Assembly (NCBI GenBank): GCA_027575765.1
Contig: JANBPT010000381.1
Span: 1-39,618, forward strand
Length of the DNA: 39,618 bases
Direction: 5' to 3'
Source of the DNA: Tieghemiomyces parasiticus
Taxonomy: Eukaryota; Kickxellomycota; Dimargaritomycetes; Dimargaritales; Dimargaritaceae
Of this stretch, positions 19,009 through 29,675 are shown piece after piece (within the stretch, counting starts at the first letter, position 1; the number at the start of each line of letters is the position of its first letter). The notes under the pieces were generated by a model, which did not search any database, was not told where the DNA came from, and saw nothing but the letters and a program-made list of their open reading frames with translations. Position numbers and translations under genes: made by a program.

Positions 19009-21891
19009 CTGTGGTAGGCGGGATTCGTACTAAATACGGAAAATAAGCTTAGAGGCTTTAAAACGGGAGTTGGGGACTGTTAGCTGGATATATCTGTCGT
19101 TTACTTAATGGCGACCGTTAGGTCTTTTATACTTGGATGATGGCCAGCATCAATTAAGTAACTAGCCAGCCTGGACTAGGGGAATCCAGGACGACAGGCT
19201 GTGGCGGGACCGGGCGCTGGAATGAATAGAAGGGCGGCTAGGTAGCCACCAAAGCAAAGGTAGAGAAAAGAGAGGGACCAGAAAGATAACAGGCGGCGGT
19301 GCCTGGAATGGAGGCAATGTTCGAAAATCAGGAAGATTGAACGCCTATCGAAAGGATATATGGAAGTAGGTAAAGAAAGGGGGGTAATGGATATGGATAA
19401 AGCATGAAACCTGGATAATGAAGGCTACCAAATAGATAGGTCATCATTGATCGAGATCAAGCTATGACATGGGGTGCGTGGATGCGTCGATGCGACATCA
19501 ACCAATGATCCAGTGGAAATAACATTGGGAAGTCATTTCAATCGACCATACTGGGCCTAGCCAACGTCATGGAAGGGAAGGGGGTATTTGTGGTTTCCAT
19601 ACCTAATTGCCTAGTACTTCACGGCCTCTTCTAGTCTGCTGCGGGAGAAAGGGCATCTAAGCAACCTAGTAGACAGTATCCCCTACCAATGATGTTATAA
19701 GTCACCGCGGGTAATAACGGGGGGAGTGCCATCTGGATGACCCAAGCGCGCTGAATTGTCTCTCCCCTTCTCTGCTTGCACTCACACACACTCTCACTCT
19801 CCCCGCTGTATGCGGGCTGCCTGTGTGGTCCGTGGTGGTTTAGGGCGCTACTAGCCCAACGGGAAGGCAGTGTAGGTTTGAATGGATATCAAACGGTGCT
19901 CCTTGCGGAGTGCAAGAATGTCGGCACAGGTGATGGGTTCAGTTGCTTAGTGATGTCCCATCATCTTGCTGGTGTTATATGGGAGGCGAGTACTAAGGAG
20001 AGTCACCAACCTTAGAACTTTTATTTGCGGTTCCGGTCATGGCGATGGTAGGTCGGAAACCAGCGGGTGGGCGATACAGTCAATAAAATATTCGACGATA
20101 ACGATAAATTGGTTTAGGCGTCCTTTAGTCGGCTTATATAGCCGGCGGAGCTTGTGGACGTGGGCTAAGGTGTTACCCTAGTCATAGGTTTGGAGTCGCG
20201 CAATGGAAGGCGGATAGGGCCCTTTCGGTTGCAAGGGAAGAAGAGCAGTCCTGAAATTATATCCCCATTAGGTGCGGGGTATAACAGAGGTTTTTCTGCT
20301 TCATTATTGTCCCTTCACCCGGACAATGCCGTTCCAATAGAACATCACCCTGGAGAAATCAGCATGTAACTGCCTGTACTAGGAGCGAAATGAACAATAA
20401 TATCTCTTGGAAAGATGGTACCCATTGCCGTAACCCGGCTGATGAGTATGCGGGCATGCTCTACTTGTAGACCAACGACATGGTGCTGTTTATATGGCCA
20501 AATGGCTCGGAATTATCTGCCCCCCGTCAGTCTGCAGTCAGCGCAAGGGTAGAGGCAGAAAACGGTAAAAGGAGGCCGTCGTAAGAATAAGGAAGCATCA
20601 CGCAGTCAAAAAGTGGTCGAGGTTGACGGTACGGAAGGAAAGAAGGTAGCAGCAGTGAGACAGCAATGGAAGAAAGTAGCCAAATGTAAGCAAGGTTGAC
20701 CAAATTAACGAGGGGCGCCATTGGACAGGTATAGCTTAGCGACACAGGTGAGGGATGCGATACAGCAGACTATACGGATAAGGAAGTGCTGCTACTCGCT
20801 TGGTGCAGTAGGGAACCATAATTGGCCTGTAATTGGCTGGCTAGGTGAGCAGAGGTATTGTGGAATAGAATGCAGACGTTAGGTCGGCACTGCATCCAGG
20901 GTGGACGGCAGAAGGTTTTTCCTAGCTGGGGCATCTGGGCGACATGCGCTTGCGGCACTGGTGCGACCTGGTCTTCTGGTGGCTTGGCCTCATTCTGGAA
21001 TCACTGATATTGATGACTTCCGTAGCCGGCGTATTTTGCTGTTACAGGCCTGCTCGCCGGTCTGGGCATTACCATCTTGCTATATTGCACACTACCGGAG
21101 GTATTGCCCTGTAAGACGCTTGGCCTTCGTCTGGCGCTGGCTTGTACTGGCCCCTTAGTACATGTACCTCACTACCCCGTGTGCTTCTACCATTGCAATC
21201 GAGAGTGTCTTGGGAATATTCACTAAAGTGGACTAATGAAATAGTAGGGCAAATGAGGGCTAGCTATGCGGGCCAGATGCATTACGTGATGCACGGTTGT
21301 CGGCGGCCTGAGTAGAACCCGGCGGTGGGCTATGGATTTGCCAGTGAAGGGCCGTCACAGACTACCAGTCGCAGCTTCAGCTGTGAGGACTAGCGCGCAA
21401 ACAGATATTACCCGGAAAACCCCCTCCCAAACCAGCGGTACTACCGCTTGACGGCTTATCCACAAGCTTATAACCATTGGGGGCCGATGAATGGTGGTGA
21501 ATAGGATCAGGTGTAGCACATCCACGGTGCTGGAAGAGTGGGACTTGGTAAGCGGAGGCAATACCGTTGAATGCGGAGGCATGTCCCCCTATGCACAGCT
21601 GAACGTGCGGGACAAAGCAAACACCAACTCTTTAACACCTCATCAGGTTACGAATCAGTCGGGCCACGCGGGGAGTACGGAGGTCCATATGGCTGTTGGC
21701 CGCTGACTGGTGGCTACTGGCCCGGAGGGATGCATGCGGCTTTCCAGAATAAAATAACCACCGCTGACACGTCCTGGCTTTGCGTGCCTCTAGCGATTGA
21801 TCACCTCCGGGAAACCGAGGCATACAGCATTGCAGGTAGGACAGTCGACCCGGTGCATATAGAGACGGGCGCAAGGGCGGACTTACGAGAG
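19009..21891. other. Long region without a supported gene
   Basis: Mixed-composition DNA with several TATA-like sites (plus strand GGCTTATATAGCC near 20130-20145; minus strand CATATAAAC near 20490). Only short open frames without good start context, splice signals or recognisable residues were found. One minus-strand frame at 20527-20745 is hydrophobic but arises from a pyrimidine-rich tract. A lineage-specific or non-coding gene could be hidden here. Confidence 0.45.
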
Positions 21892-21899
21892 TTAAATAG
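21892..21899 (+). promoter_or_regulatory. TATA-like element of the 22.1-kb gene
   Basis: TTAAATAG lies 174 bp before the ATG at 22066, the same distance as in the duplicated genes. A pyrimidine-rich leader follows. Confidence 0.45.
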
Positions 21900-22065
21900 C
21901 CGCGCATTGGCACGCCTACACTCCCACCATACCCGCTCTCTGGTAACTCGTCTGTACCTCTCAGTGCGTTTCACGCCTTCTCACTCTTTTACACACTTCA
22001 AGTTATCGCCACCCCAACCGTTTTCTTACCCTCCCGTCGTCTGCACCATTGCCCTGGCATACCAT

Positions 22066-23058
22066 ATGACGTCGCCCGGCTGTGCGATCCCCGCCAACGA
22101 CGCTGTGGAGGAAAAATCAACGCCGAGCCTGATTGCGCTCAGCATGGCCTCGCCGCTGTATTCCGCCGAGCAAATTTCGCAATGTCTACGCAGTTGCTCC
22201 AACGCTGGTCGCTTCCCTACAGGCCTTGTCAACCGTGCCTGTAGGAAATTAGGGGCCCTGTCGTACTACCGGGCCGCACAACTACTCTACACCCATCTGA
22301 GCAAAAAGGACCGCGATGAGTGCGGCCCTTTGGACGTTCTCCACGCTGTACCCTTGCACATGCCCGCCGTCCTCCACCACGTACTCAATACCGCCTGGTT
22401 CTGCCAGCCCGAAAGCTTTGCCAGATTTGATGCCCCGGCCCTCCGTTACCGACAGTGGATCTGCCTGGGTCTGCATGAGGACCCCGACTGCCCTCTGGCC
22501 TTCCGGCGGCCTTACGGTCTGCTCTGGCGTGACGTGATTTCCAAGCAGTTCTTCGACCTCACTGCGCACTGGGTGTCTGATAACATCAAGCGCAGGGTTT
22601 GGGAGACCCACGATCTGCTAAGCGATTGCCAGCGTGATTACTCCAAGACGTTAGGCGACACAACGGACGAGGAACAGGAGGAAAAGGTGGATGATGAAGA
22701 GGGAACGGTTGGGTATATGGAGACTGGACTAACCCTAGAGGAGGAGAAGGAGATGATTGTAGCGGCGCTGGAAGCCGAGGAGCAAGATCTGTATGGTACA
22801 GGCGAGGCACTCCGTAATAGGATGCGGTCAATACTCGCCCTGGTGGCACTCCCCACTGAGGAATGGGTCGCAGGGCCTCCTTCGACAGTGAACGGCTACG
22901 ACGTATCCGGCGTCCTAGAGTACATGCAGCTCGAGCTAATCGACCGGGATTTGACGGCCAACGGCCTAATTGAGGCGTTTCACTCGGCAGTTGGCTTCAG
23001 TGACACTGTGTACGCAGCCGTGTTTAGCGAGAATTTCCGCATGATGACTACCGGTTGA
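22066..23058 (+). CDS. Unrecognised 330-residue acidic protein
   Basis: The frame is open from further upstream (21571), but a TATA-like element and a pyrimidine-rich leader place the start at 22066. A second in-frame ATG at 22144 (context CAGCATGGC) is a possible alternative. The N-terminal half is rich in Cys, His and aromatic residues (LRSCSNAGRF, VPLHMPAVLHHVL, WFCQPESF). The middle holds an acidic tract (TDEEQEEKVDDEEG, EEEKEMIVAALEAEEQDL) probably forming a coiled coil. The C-terminus ends FRMMTTG. No signal peptide or membrane segment, so probably intracellular. I recognise no domain. AATAAA at 23151-23156 lies 93 bp after the stop. Confidence 0.7.
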   Translation: MTSPGCAIPANDAVEEKSTPSLIALSMASPLYSAEQISQCLRSCSNAGRFPTGLVNRACRKLGALSYYRAAQLLYTHLSKKDRDECGPLDVLHAVPLHMPAVLHHVLNTAWFCQPESFARFDAPALRYRQWICLGLHEDPDCPLAFRRPYGLLWRDVISKQFFDLTAHWVSDNIKRRVWETHDLLSDCQRDYSKTLGDTTDEEQEEKVDDEEGTVGYMETGLTLEEEKEMIVAALEAEEQDLYGTGEALRNRMRSILALVALPTEEWVAGPPSTVNGYDVSGVLEYMQLELIDRDLTANGLIEAFHSAVGFSDTVYAAVFSENFRMMTTG

Positions 23059-24078
23059 TGGGCGCCTTGTCCTCGACCTATGTTGTCCGATATGTACCAT
23101 ATTCTCCATCTTCTGCTCTACGGTTTTCATTTCTCCATACCAACTCGATTAATAAATTACACATCCTGAGCATCTCCAAGAAAAACCCATTGGACATGTT
23201 TTGCACTAGATCTTTTCCAGACGTCCAAGCTGCTGCTAGGTAGCTGTGCCGGCCAAGCTTTCTCGTAGCCGCTGGTGGATCTCGGCATGCAAACTACTAT
23301 CGGCCGACTATCTCTTCTTCCTGGTGCTTAAACTGCTCCCTCAAGCCAACCACCCGAATTCAACCGAAGGTACTGGCTCAATATTCAGAGGGCTTTGAGC
23401 AAATACCCCAAATAATTTGTTGTCATCTTGGGTCCAGCCTCCGTCCATCATTGGTTTCTACTTATTGCTTACTATTCGTAACTTCACCTCGTCTTTTCTT
23501 CACGGCCCCGTATGTGCATTACATTTGCTTAGATATCTACATCACCTTGGTAGATCTTAAACTTTAGTAAGATATTCAATCTTCTTAATTCATATTTCTT
23601 CCTTCTTGGTTGCCGAATTCGGGAGTGATTTTGAAGGTTCATATATGTTGCTCGACGTTGGTGCTCATTCCAATAGATAATTATCATTCCGATCTGTATG
23701 GGGAACTATTACTTGCCATCCAAAGTATATTCTCAAATGTATGGGCCTGTATCCAGAGGATTACAATTATAAGATGATTTGAACACATCTGGGTTAGAAC
23801 AAGGCCGCTTAACATCACCCTTTTTGATAACTGGAGCTAGGGTTGCGAAATAATGGGACAACCATAATGATAACCTAGGCAGGCATACTGGCCCACTTCC
23901 ACCCTACGGTCGAGACACCTTATGTATGTCCTTCCCCTCTCTTGATCAAGCAACTTGACTCCATCTATCGGTTGTTACCCCTCTACTTTAAGTAGTAACC
24001 CTGAACCTCTATAGTAACTCACTCCTGGCACCCTGGCTTATTACTTTCATCACTACTCCGCTCCATTCCACCTGTCCC
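23059..24078. other. Intergenic, AT-rich
   Basis: Apart from the polyadenylation signal, I see only short frames in AT- and CT-rich sequence and no recognisable gene. Confidence 0.5.
23151..23156 (+). terminator. Candidate polyadenylation signal
   Basis: AATAAA 93 bp after the stop codon of the 330-residue protein gene. Confidence 0.45.
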
Positions 24079-24312
24079 ATGGATTTGTTTTTTTTTCTCT
24101 ACATGTTCACCCTGGCCTGTTTCCCTTTTTCACTCTATCCGTATCCGTCTGCTGGGCAAGCCGGCTGGCCGGCTTTATCATCTAGCAAAACCAGGCCAAT
24201 CTTTCACCCAATATATCCTTCTTTGCTGACAGTCATACCCAAAAGGGAACTGCACGCCAAGTCTCAGGATGAACCTCCTGCCGGCCATACCGCCGCCCCC
24301 TTCTTGCAGTAA
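24079..24312 (+). CDS. Possible small secreted peptide, 77 residues
   Basis: The ATG at 24079 (context CCCATGG) opens a frame whose first 20 residues are strongly hydrophobic (MDLFFFLYMFTLACFPFSLY), like a signal peptide. The remainder is polar and proline-rich, with a PKREL basic site, and ends PFLQ. No TATA box at the usual distance is evident. The hydrophobic start could be an accident of a T-rich run. Not recognised. Confidence 0.3.
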   Translation: MDLFFFLYMFTLACFPFSLYPYPSAGQAGWPALSSSKTRPIFHPIYPSLLTVIPKRELHAKSQDEPPAGHTAAPFLQ

Positions 24313-24970
24313 CCAACGTCCGCCCTCACCCCTACCGTTTACACTACACAGGTGAACCCCTTCTCCCTTATCATCACCACAAACGGTCGACTAACCATCG
24401 GCTTGGTGACCCTTCAAGAGCCCCTCAATTGATAACAATCCCCAACGCGCCGATGACTTTAGCAACCCATTAACTTACATGACGTCGTCATTCGATGAGA
24501 AACATCAATTCATTGTCTACACTCACTTATTCTTTAACAATCCCCTTCCTCTGGCACCTTGCCTACCGCACTGGCTATGCGGTGCCCCTGCACCTAATCC
24601 TTCTCACCTATATATTACCTTGAAGGTGGTCAACCTAATAAATGCCTAATTCGGTCTAGAGAGTTCCAACTCTTTCCTGGACAACTCTAGGTATTTCACC
24701 ACGCGGAGCGCACCCTCACAACTTAGTTCCCCACTCCTCCTATGACACTCCTCTGGCCTCATGGATAGTCCTTGAACCTCCTATGCCTGCTCTTTGGTAA
24801 CTTATTATGGCAACCAATCCCCGCGTACCTTTGCAACGAAGTACCCTAGAAACCGTAGTCAGTACTCTAGAAGGGATGATTTTTAAGGCATACTCTAGTC
24901 GTGCCACCTTTGGCAATCGTCCTCGGACGGTTACCAGCTAACTGATTGTAGGTATACATTGCTATATCAT

Positions 24971-24993
24971 TATATATATATATATATATATAT
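24971..24993. repeat. TA microsatellite
   Basis: About eleven uninterrupted TA dinucleotides. It lies within a minus-strand open frame of doubtful status. Confidence 0.9.
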
Positions 24994-25252
24994 CTGACGA
25001 GCGCTTCAAACTGGCAGTCGGACACCCAAAGATAAAGTGGCTCGGGGCTGATGCATACGGCCTTGGCACGCACGGTACTGACAACCAATGGGTGGTTAAC
25101 AGCTACAAAATCAGTCATCGGATGATCTTTGTTTTGTATTCCATTTGCTGTCCCTTACCTACGCGTCACCTATCCTTCGAAGGGGGATTTGGAAACCCTT
25201 TCGCCCCGGCCTTCTCCGTTCCCTTCCACATGGGCTACGTAACCACCGAGAA

Positions 25253-25269
25253 ATATATATATATATATA
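25253..25269. repeat. AT microsatellite
   Basis: About eight AT dinucleotides followed by CGTTTTTTTTT. Confidence 0.85.
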
Positions 25270-26463
25270 CGTTTTTTTTTACATTCGCTATATAGCGCCT
25301 ACATTACACCGCACCACTTGTTGGCCGTCTTGGCACCATTGCGTTTGCTTATTGGTCGATGCTTAAACCTCGCTCGTTTTGAGCAGCGTGATACCCCCGT
25401 CGACCCGCAGTACCACCAACACGCCCCCAATTAAGAAATGCGCCCATCTGAATATATTGCTATAGTTATTAACCCGGCTTCTTTGTTTAACGAATGGCAC
25501 CCATATTCACGAGTGATGTACAACGTAAAAATGACAAGAGGAAGGCAGCCTATGAAAGTATTCGGTTAGTGATAAAGCGAAGCGCATCGGCTGATTATAG
25601 TGTGTACCTTGACATGCTTGATGCGGAATTATAGGAGAAACCACCTCGGAATAGGGGGCGCAGTCACATGGTTCCACTGTGTCTCGTTCCTCCCCCCTCT
25701 CCCACCCAGCTTGATCTCTCTTTTTTTTTGTTCACGCTCGCACTTTCTCTTTACATTAGATGCCCTATGCGGGACCATATTAGCGCGGTCGGTTGCCGAT
25801 TTCTTCCTTGGTCGGTTTTGATTATTATCTAATAGGGGGATTCAAGTCAATAACACAGTTCAATTAAAAATCAACAACAAGCATCACGGTACATCTTCCT
25901 TGTTTCGTCCCGCACATTTACCTCGAACGAGTGTTAGTTACCCTCATTATAATCTCATATATTATATATATTCACACGGATTTACCCCTGGAAGCAAGCC
26001 ATTGGATCTGAGAGTAGACTCTCTAACCGGTGGAAGCCAAGCGCTAATGTAAACAAGGTATATCGGCCCCTTGACGTATCTATAAGTCTTCCACAACAAA
26101 CCCAACTCCAACACACACACGCACACACCAGATACCGTCCCTAATACGTTCCACTATGGTGGCGGATGGACTGATACTTTTTTATGATAATTACCATTGG
26201 GGAACGCTGGAGTCGACCGTCAGTGGAGGCGGTGCTTTGTGTTACCTATCTGGGAATTTTTGACTAGTGCGACCGACTAGGGCTCAGTCACCCTTGCCGG
26301 CCTTTTCTCACGGTTGGGCCCATAAACTCGATACCGCCTATGCCTTTTCTATTATCACCTGAGCACCTACGGTGCTGACGACCAGAAAGCGAGGTACGCC
26401 CCCAACCACCCTCCACTAGCTTTACTCCAACTTATCGCATGTGAAACGAAAAAAAAGTATATA

Positions 26464-26471
26464 TATATAAA
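26464..26471 (+). promoter_or_regulatory. TATA box of cysteine-rich secreted protein gene
   Basis: TATATAAA at the end of a longer TA run (from 26458), 184 bp before the ATG at 26648. Confidence 0.65.
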
Positions 26472-26647
26472 CTTGCAAACATCCTTCTCCGTCTCAATAA
26501 TAAACCTCATCGCCATATACATGACCACTACCAGAAAAGCTTCTCGGTGGAATCGTCTCTATTAATTTACTCTCCAGGTGCTATTGAGATCCCTACTTAA
26601 CCGGCCTACTTTTACACGTATCAAAACATTCGACCTTACGGGCCACC

Positions 26648-27331
26648 ATGCGGCTTCTGGTCTGTATCACGCTCACGCTGGTCATCCTCGGCACCGTACA
26701 GGCCGGTCCTGTAGGTGATGAGCTCACCAACCGGCGTCGCGGCAAGGAGCGTGAAGGTCAAATGCCGCCGAATTCCAGAACCGAGGAGAATAGGCCCGAC
26801 ACGGGGGATAATGAGGTAGTAGACACCGGGCCAGCCACTGGTAGGTCAGTCCATCAGTGCGTCGCCATGTGCAACCCAGCTCCCTTACCCGGTCGGTCCG
26901 CTGCAAACTGGGGGCCACCGGGTTTGGCTGGCCTCCCATACACCGCGGTAGAGCCCATGACCACCGATGGTCCGTCCTACGCGTCCATGCTCCGCCACGG
27001 TGCTACGTTGACCGGCAATTGCTGCCAGCAGACGGCCGAAACATGTAGTAACTGTGCGGCGCGGCTGGCCGAGGCTGGTATCGACACCTGCGAGTGCGTA
27101 GGTACCGCAGCCTACAACGTGTACGAGCGCATTGCCGAGGCGGAAAGAAGGAAACCCGGGACGATCTTGAAGACCTGTATCTGCGTGCCACTAGCCGTCG
27201 CCACAAGTCCCGTGTGGATCCCATGTGTCTGTGTGATGGATACCCTTGCGCGCTGCTCTATCACCGTTCGACGCTATTGGTGGGCGATACAATTTTGCTT
27301 GTTTTACACGCCCCCTGACCCACGCAACTAA
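26648..27331 (+). CDS. Cysteine-rich secreted protein, 227 residues
   Basis: The start is in an ideal context (GGCCACCATGCGG) and downstream of a TATA box. Residues 1-19 (MRLLVCITLTLVILGTVQA) form a signal peptide. Next comes a polar, charged stretch with a basic site (NRRRGKERE) that could be a propeptide. After about residue 73 follow 14 cysteines in clusters: HQCVAMC, NCCQQTAETCSNC, DTCEC, KTCIC, PCVC, then single Cys near the end. The even number suits disulfide bonds. The last 60 residues are hydrophobic and may associate with a membrane. No intron is needed. AATAAA at 27441-27446 fits as the transcript end. I recognise no family; roles in adhesion, wall or interaction are inference only. 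Confidence 0.75.
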   Translation: MRLLVCITLTLVILGTVQAGPVGDELTNRRRGKEREGQMPPNSRTEENRPDTGDNEVVDTGPATGRSVHQCVAMCNPAPLPGRSAANWGPPGLAGLPYTAVEPMTTDGPSYASMLRHGATLTGNCCQQTAETCSNCAARLAEAGIDTCECVGTAAYNVYERIAEAERRKPGTILKTCICVPLAVATSPVWIPCVCVMDTLARCSITVRRYWWAIQFCLFYTPPDPRN

Positions 27332-27440
27332 TCGGCTTGAGCGCGGGGGTTGTGTTTGCTGTCTCGTTCATTATTATAATTATTATTATATATTTATATA
27401 GCATACCTGGACCGTTGGCGACCAGAATAAGTTAAAGAAA

Positions 27441-27446
27441 AATAAA
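27441..27446 (+). terminator. Candidate polyadenylation signal
   Basis: AATAAA 110 bp after the stop of the cysteine-rich secreted protein gene, within an AT-rich tail. Confidence 0.5.
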
Positions 27447-28775
27447 ACACTGACTTCAATAATATCATGTGCCGAAGGCAAAGCCTACTGACCCTGTCGT
27501 AGCATCCCAACTCGAGAATTAACAACTCCCCCCATGATGACTCCCCCCCTGCCCAAACCTATAGACCAGTGCTACACCAGTAGTATAATGTAATAATTTA
27601 TTCTCCGCTACAGGAAATGGTAGGTAAAGACATCTCAGGTCAATGGCTATACGGTGTGTTCCTTTACTGCCTCCATTCCTCCTCACTGCGTATTTACTAA
27701 TTGCCACGTTTCCCTCCATCTTCCTTGCATATAGACCGCCACTCGACTGAAATCCAATATATTAGCCACCATCGTCGATTTGCTAACCTCCCCCCTCTCT
27801 CCACCCTCTTGAAGGGAGAAGTGGGGGTTAAAGAGCCAAAGACGACGTCCCCGACATCAAGGCCGACAGTTTATTTCAAATGATAAAAGAACCTCGAACT
27901 GCCCCCAACAATTTAGCTTACCCTCACCCCCACTCCATTCTATCGTATCCATTTTTTTTTCAACACACCGACTCTTTAGCCCTCTCCCGCTTTATAGCCA
28001 TTGGCAAACAAACAAACATTACTCGACATAGTTGGAATCTTATTAGCATATATATTTATATATAATCCTCCGAGAGGGAACAAACTCGCGGCGCGCCTTC
28101 CTGACTTGCTGTACCCCGCCCCTTAAATTCATTAAACTACCTTCCAATGCCCCTTTACCCCCCCCCTTAGTTACTTGCCCCCTCTTTTTTTTAGTTCCTC
28201 GATTTTCTCCATCACATCTCCCCCACCATCTGGCCCCTTATCACACATCCATTAGTTAAACAACCCTGGCCCACCCACAGGTGTAGGAGCTCAATACGAG
28301 TCAGTGCCGTGGTTGCTGGCCCTCAAAAAGTGGGATAATTACGTGGGGTTGGTTTGCCTTGATAATGGCGCAACGCAGTCCAGAAGTGTCGAGGGAAGTA
28401 TGCTGGTCGTTATTATTGTTCTAGTAGCGCCTAAGTCCTGTAGGATGGAGAGAGGAAAAGAGAGAGATAAGCACTGCAATCTAACCAAAGCATGGGCAAG
28501 AGCGGCAGGAAGATGGTAGAATGGCTATTTGAACGGGTAGATTATCAGGGGGAGAAGGAGGAAGAGATGAGGGGAAGAATGACAGTGAGGTAGAAGGAGG
28601 AAGGAATTGACAGTAGTACGTAATAAAGGGGGGGCGGAGGGCAGGGGCCAAGGGGCCCCCTTCTACTGCGAATGAATCCGGGGATCCGGCCGCCCAGAGA
28701 TCCACCGAGATAGAGAGCCAGTGAATTAAGGTAGGGGGGGGGAGAGACTGGGAGGAAAGGGGAAACCGCGAACGA
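27447..28775. other. CT-rich intergenic region
   Basis: Dominated by CCCC, CTCC and T-rich tracts on the plus strand up to about 28290, then purine-rich sequence. Low complexity makes several spurious open frames. No gene supported. Confidence 0.5.
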
Positions 28776-29675
28776 CTATGACTGCTGGAGCAACTTGAGC
28801 AGATCGATGCGTTCGCGGGTAGACATGACCAGTGGGTCGCCGTTATCGTTCATCCCCCCGTCCATGTTAATATCGGAACGGTCTCCGCTAAAGTGGTACT
28901 GTACAATCAAGGGCTGGGCGACCGAGTAAGACTCGACACGATGGTCGGCCACGGCGTGGATAAGCATGAGATCGAGCGGATCGGTAAATTTCTCCATAAC
29001 CTGGAGTAGCTTACGGGCGCCCTTCTTGCTTACGGCATAGCCGTGGGTGCAGATGGGGTTGGTCGACCGGTACAGACTCAGCTTGGCGTCCACCACTTTG
29101 CTCTGCTGCGCCTCGACACCACTGCAGTGGCCCAGGTATACCATATCCCACGCTGGGTTATCGTTGCGCACGGCTCGCATCACCTGGGCAGTCTGCATGT
29201 GAAGGTCGAGGGAGAAGTCGATATCGTCCTCGGCGATCAGCGCGTCCTCAATGAGCGGGTCATTGGCGATACGGTGGTACACATTCATATGGCTCAGCCA
29301 GCATGCCCGATGCGACGACGGCGTATGGTTATCGTCGGGAGCCTCCTCGGAGGTATTGGCCCGCACACGCTCGTACGAAAGGTGCAGGAAATCGGTTACC
29401 TCGTTCAGTTGCGTGATACGGTCCGGGCGGCTGTCCAGATTGATGACAAAGATCTGGCTGAACCCTAACGTCGTCGCGATCCCGGTGTTGGCCGGGAGAT
29501 TGAGTGGGTGCAGCTTCCGTCGGCTCATCAAGTGGCGTGTCGTCAGCACCGAAACGAACGCCGTCGCGGAGATGGACACCAGGAGGTACAGAGCCACGCG
29601 CCAGAGGGGCACCCCTAAGATGCGCTTTTGCGTCGAACGATCCAGTGGCACGTAGTCAAAGTTTTGGAAGGCCAT
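28776..29675 (-). CDS. GT25-family-like glycosyltransferase, type II membrane protein
   Basis: A single-exon 299-residue protein. A short cytoplasmic N-terminus is followed by one membrane anchor at about residues 24-45 (VPLWRVALYLLVSISATAF) and a lumenal catalytic part. It has the features of glycosyltransferase family 25: FVINLDSRPDR at 76-86, an acidic EDDIDF near 149-154 that would bind metal and nucleotide sugar, and HGYAVSKKGARKLL at 211-224. Family members transfer galactose or glucose to proteins or glycans; the acceptor here is unknown. A Golgi or ER location is inferred from the topology. The ATG at 29675 has a good context (CGCCATGGC). A TTTTATTTTT element on the minus strand near 29822-29832 may serve as TATA. 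Confidence 0.85.
   Translation of the reverse strand: MAFQNFDYVPLDRSTQKRILGVPLWRVALYLLVSISATAFVSVLTTRHLMSRRKLHPLNLPANTGIATTLGFSQIFVINLDSRPDRITQLNEVTDFLHLSYERVRANTSEEAPDDNHTPSSHRACWLSHMNVYHRIANDPLIEDALIAEDDIDFSLDLHMQTAQVMRAVRNDNPAWDMVYLGHCSGVEAQQSKVVDAKLSLYRSTNPICTHGYAVSKKGARKLLQVMEKFTDPLDLMLIHAVADHRVESYSVAQPLIVQYHFSGDRSDINMDGGMNDNGDPLVMSTRERIDLLKLLQQS

Larger units (their letters stand above)
24313..26457. other. Long AT- and CT-rich region without a firm gene
   Basis: Includes two TA microsatellites (24971-24993 and 25253-25269). A minus-strand open frame from 25118 to 24867 (MTDFVAVNHP...) reads through the first one. TA tracts near 25253 could act as a minus-strand TATA about 140 bp before that ATG, but support is weak. 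Nothing else was recognised. Confidence 0.45.

Noticed and set aside
21571..22065. N-terminal extension of the 330-residue protein
   Set aside because: Contains the TATA-like element and a pyrimidine-rich leader. The composition is unlike the rest of the protein, and the ATG at 22066 fits promoter spacing.
29043..29468. Plus-strand frame inside the glycosyltransferase gene
   Set aside because: Antisense shadow of a recognised gene.
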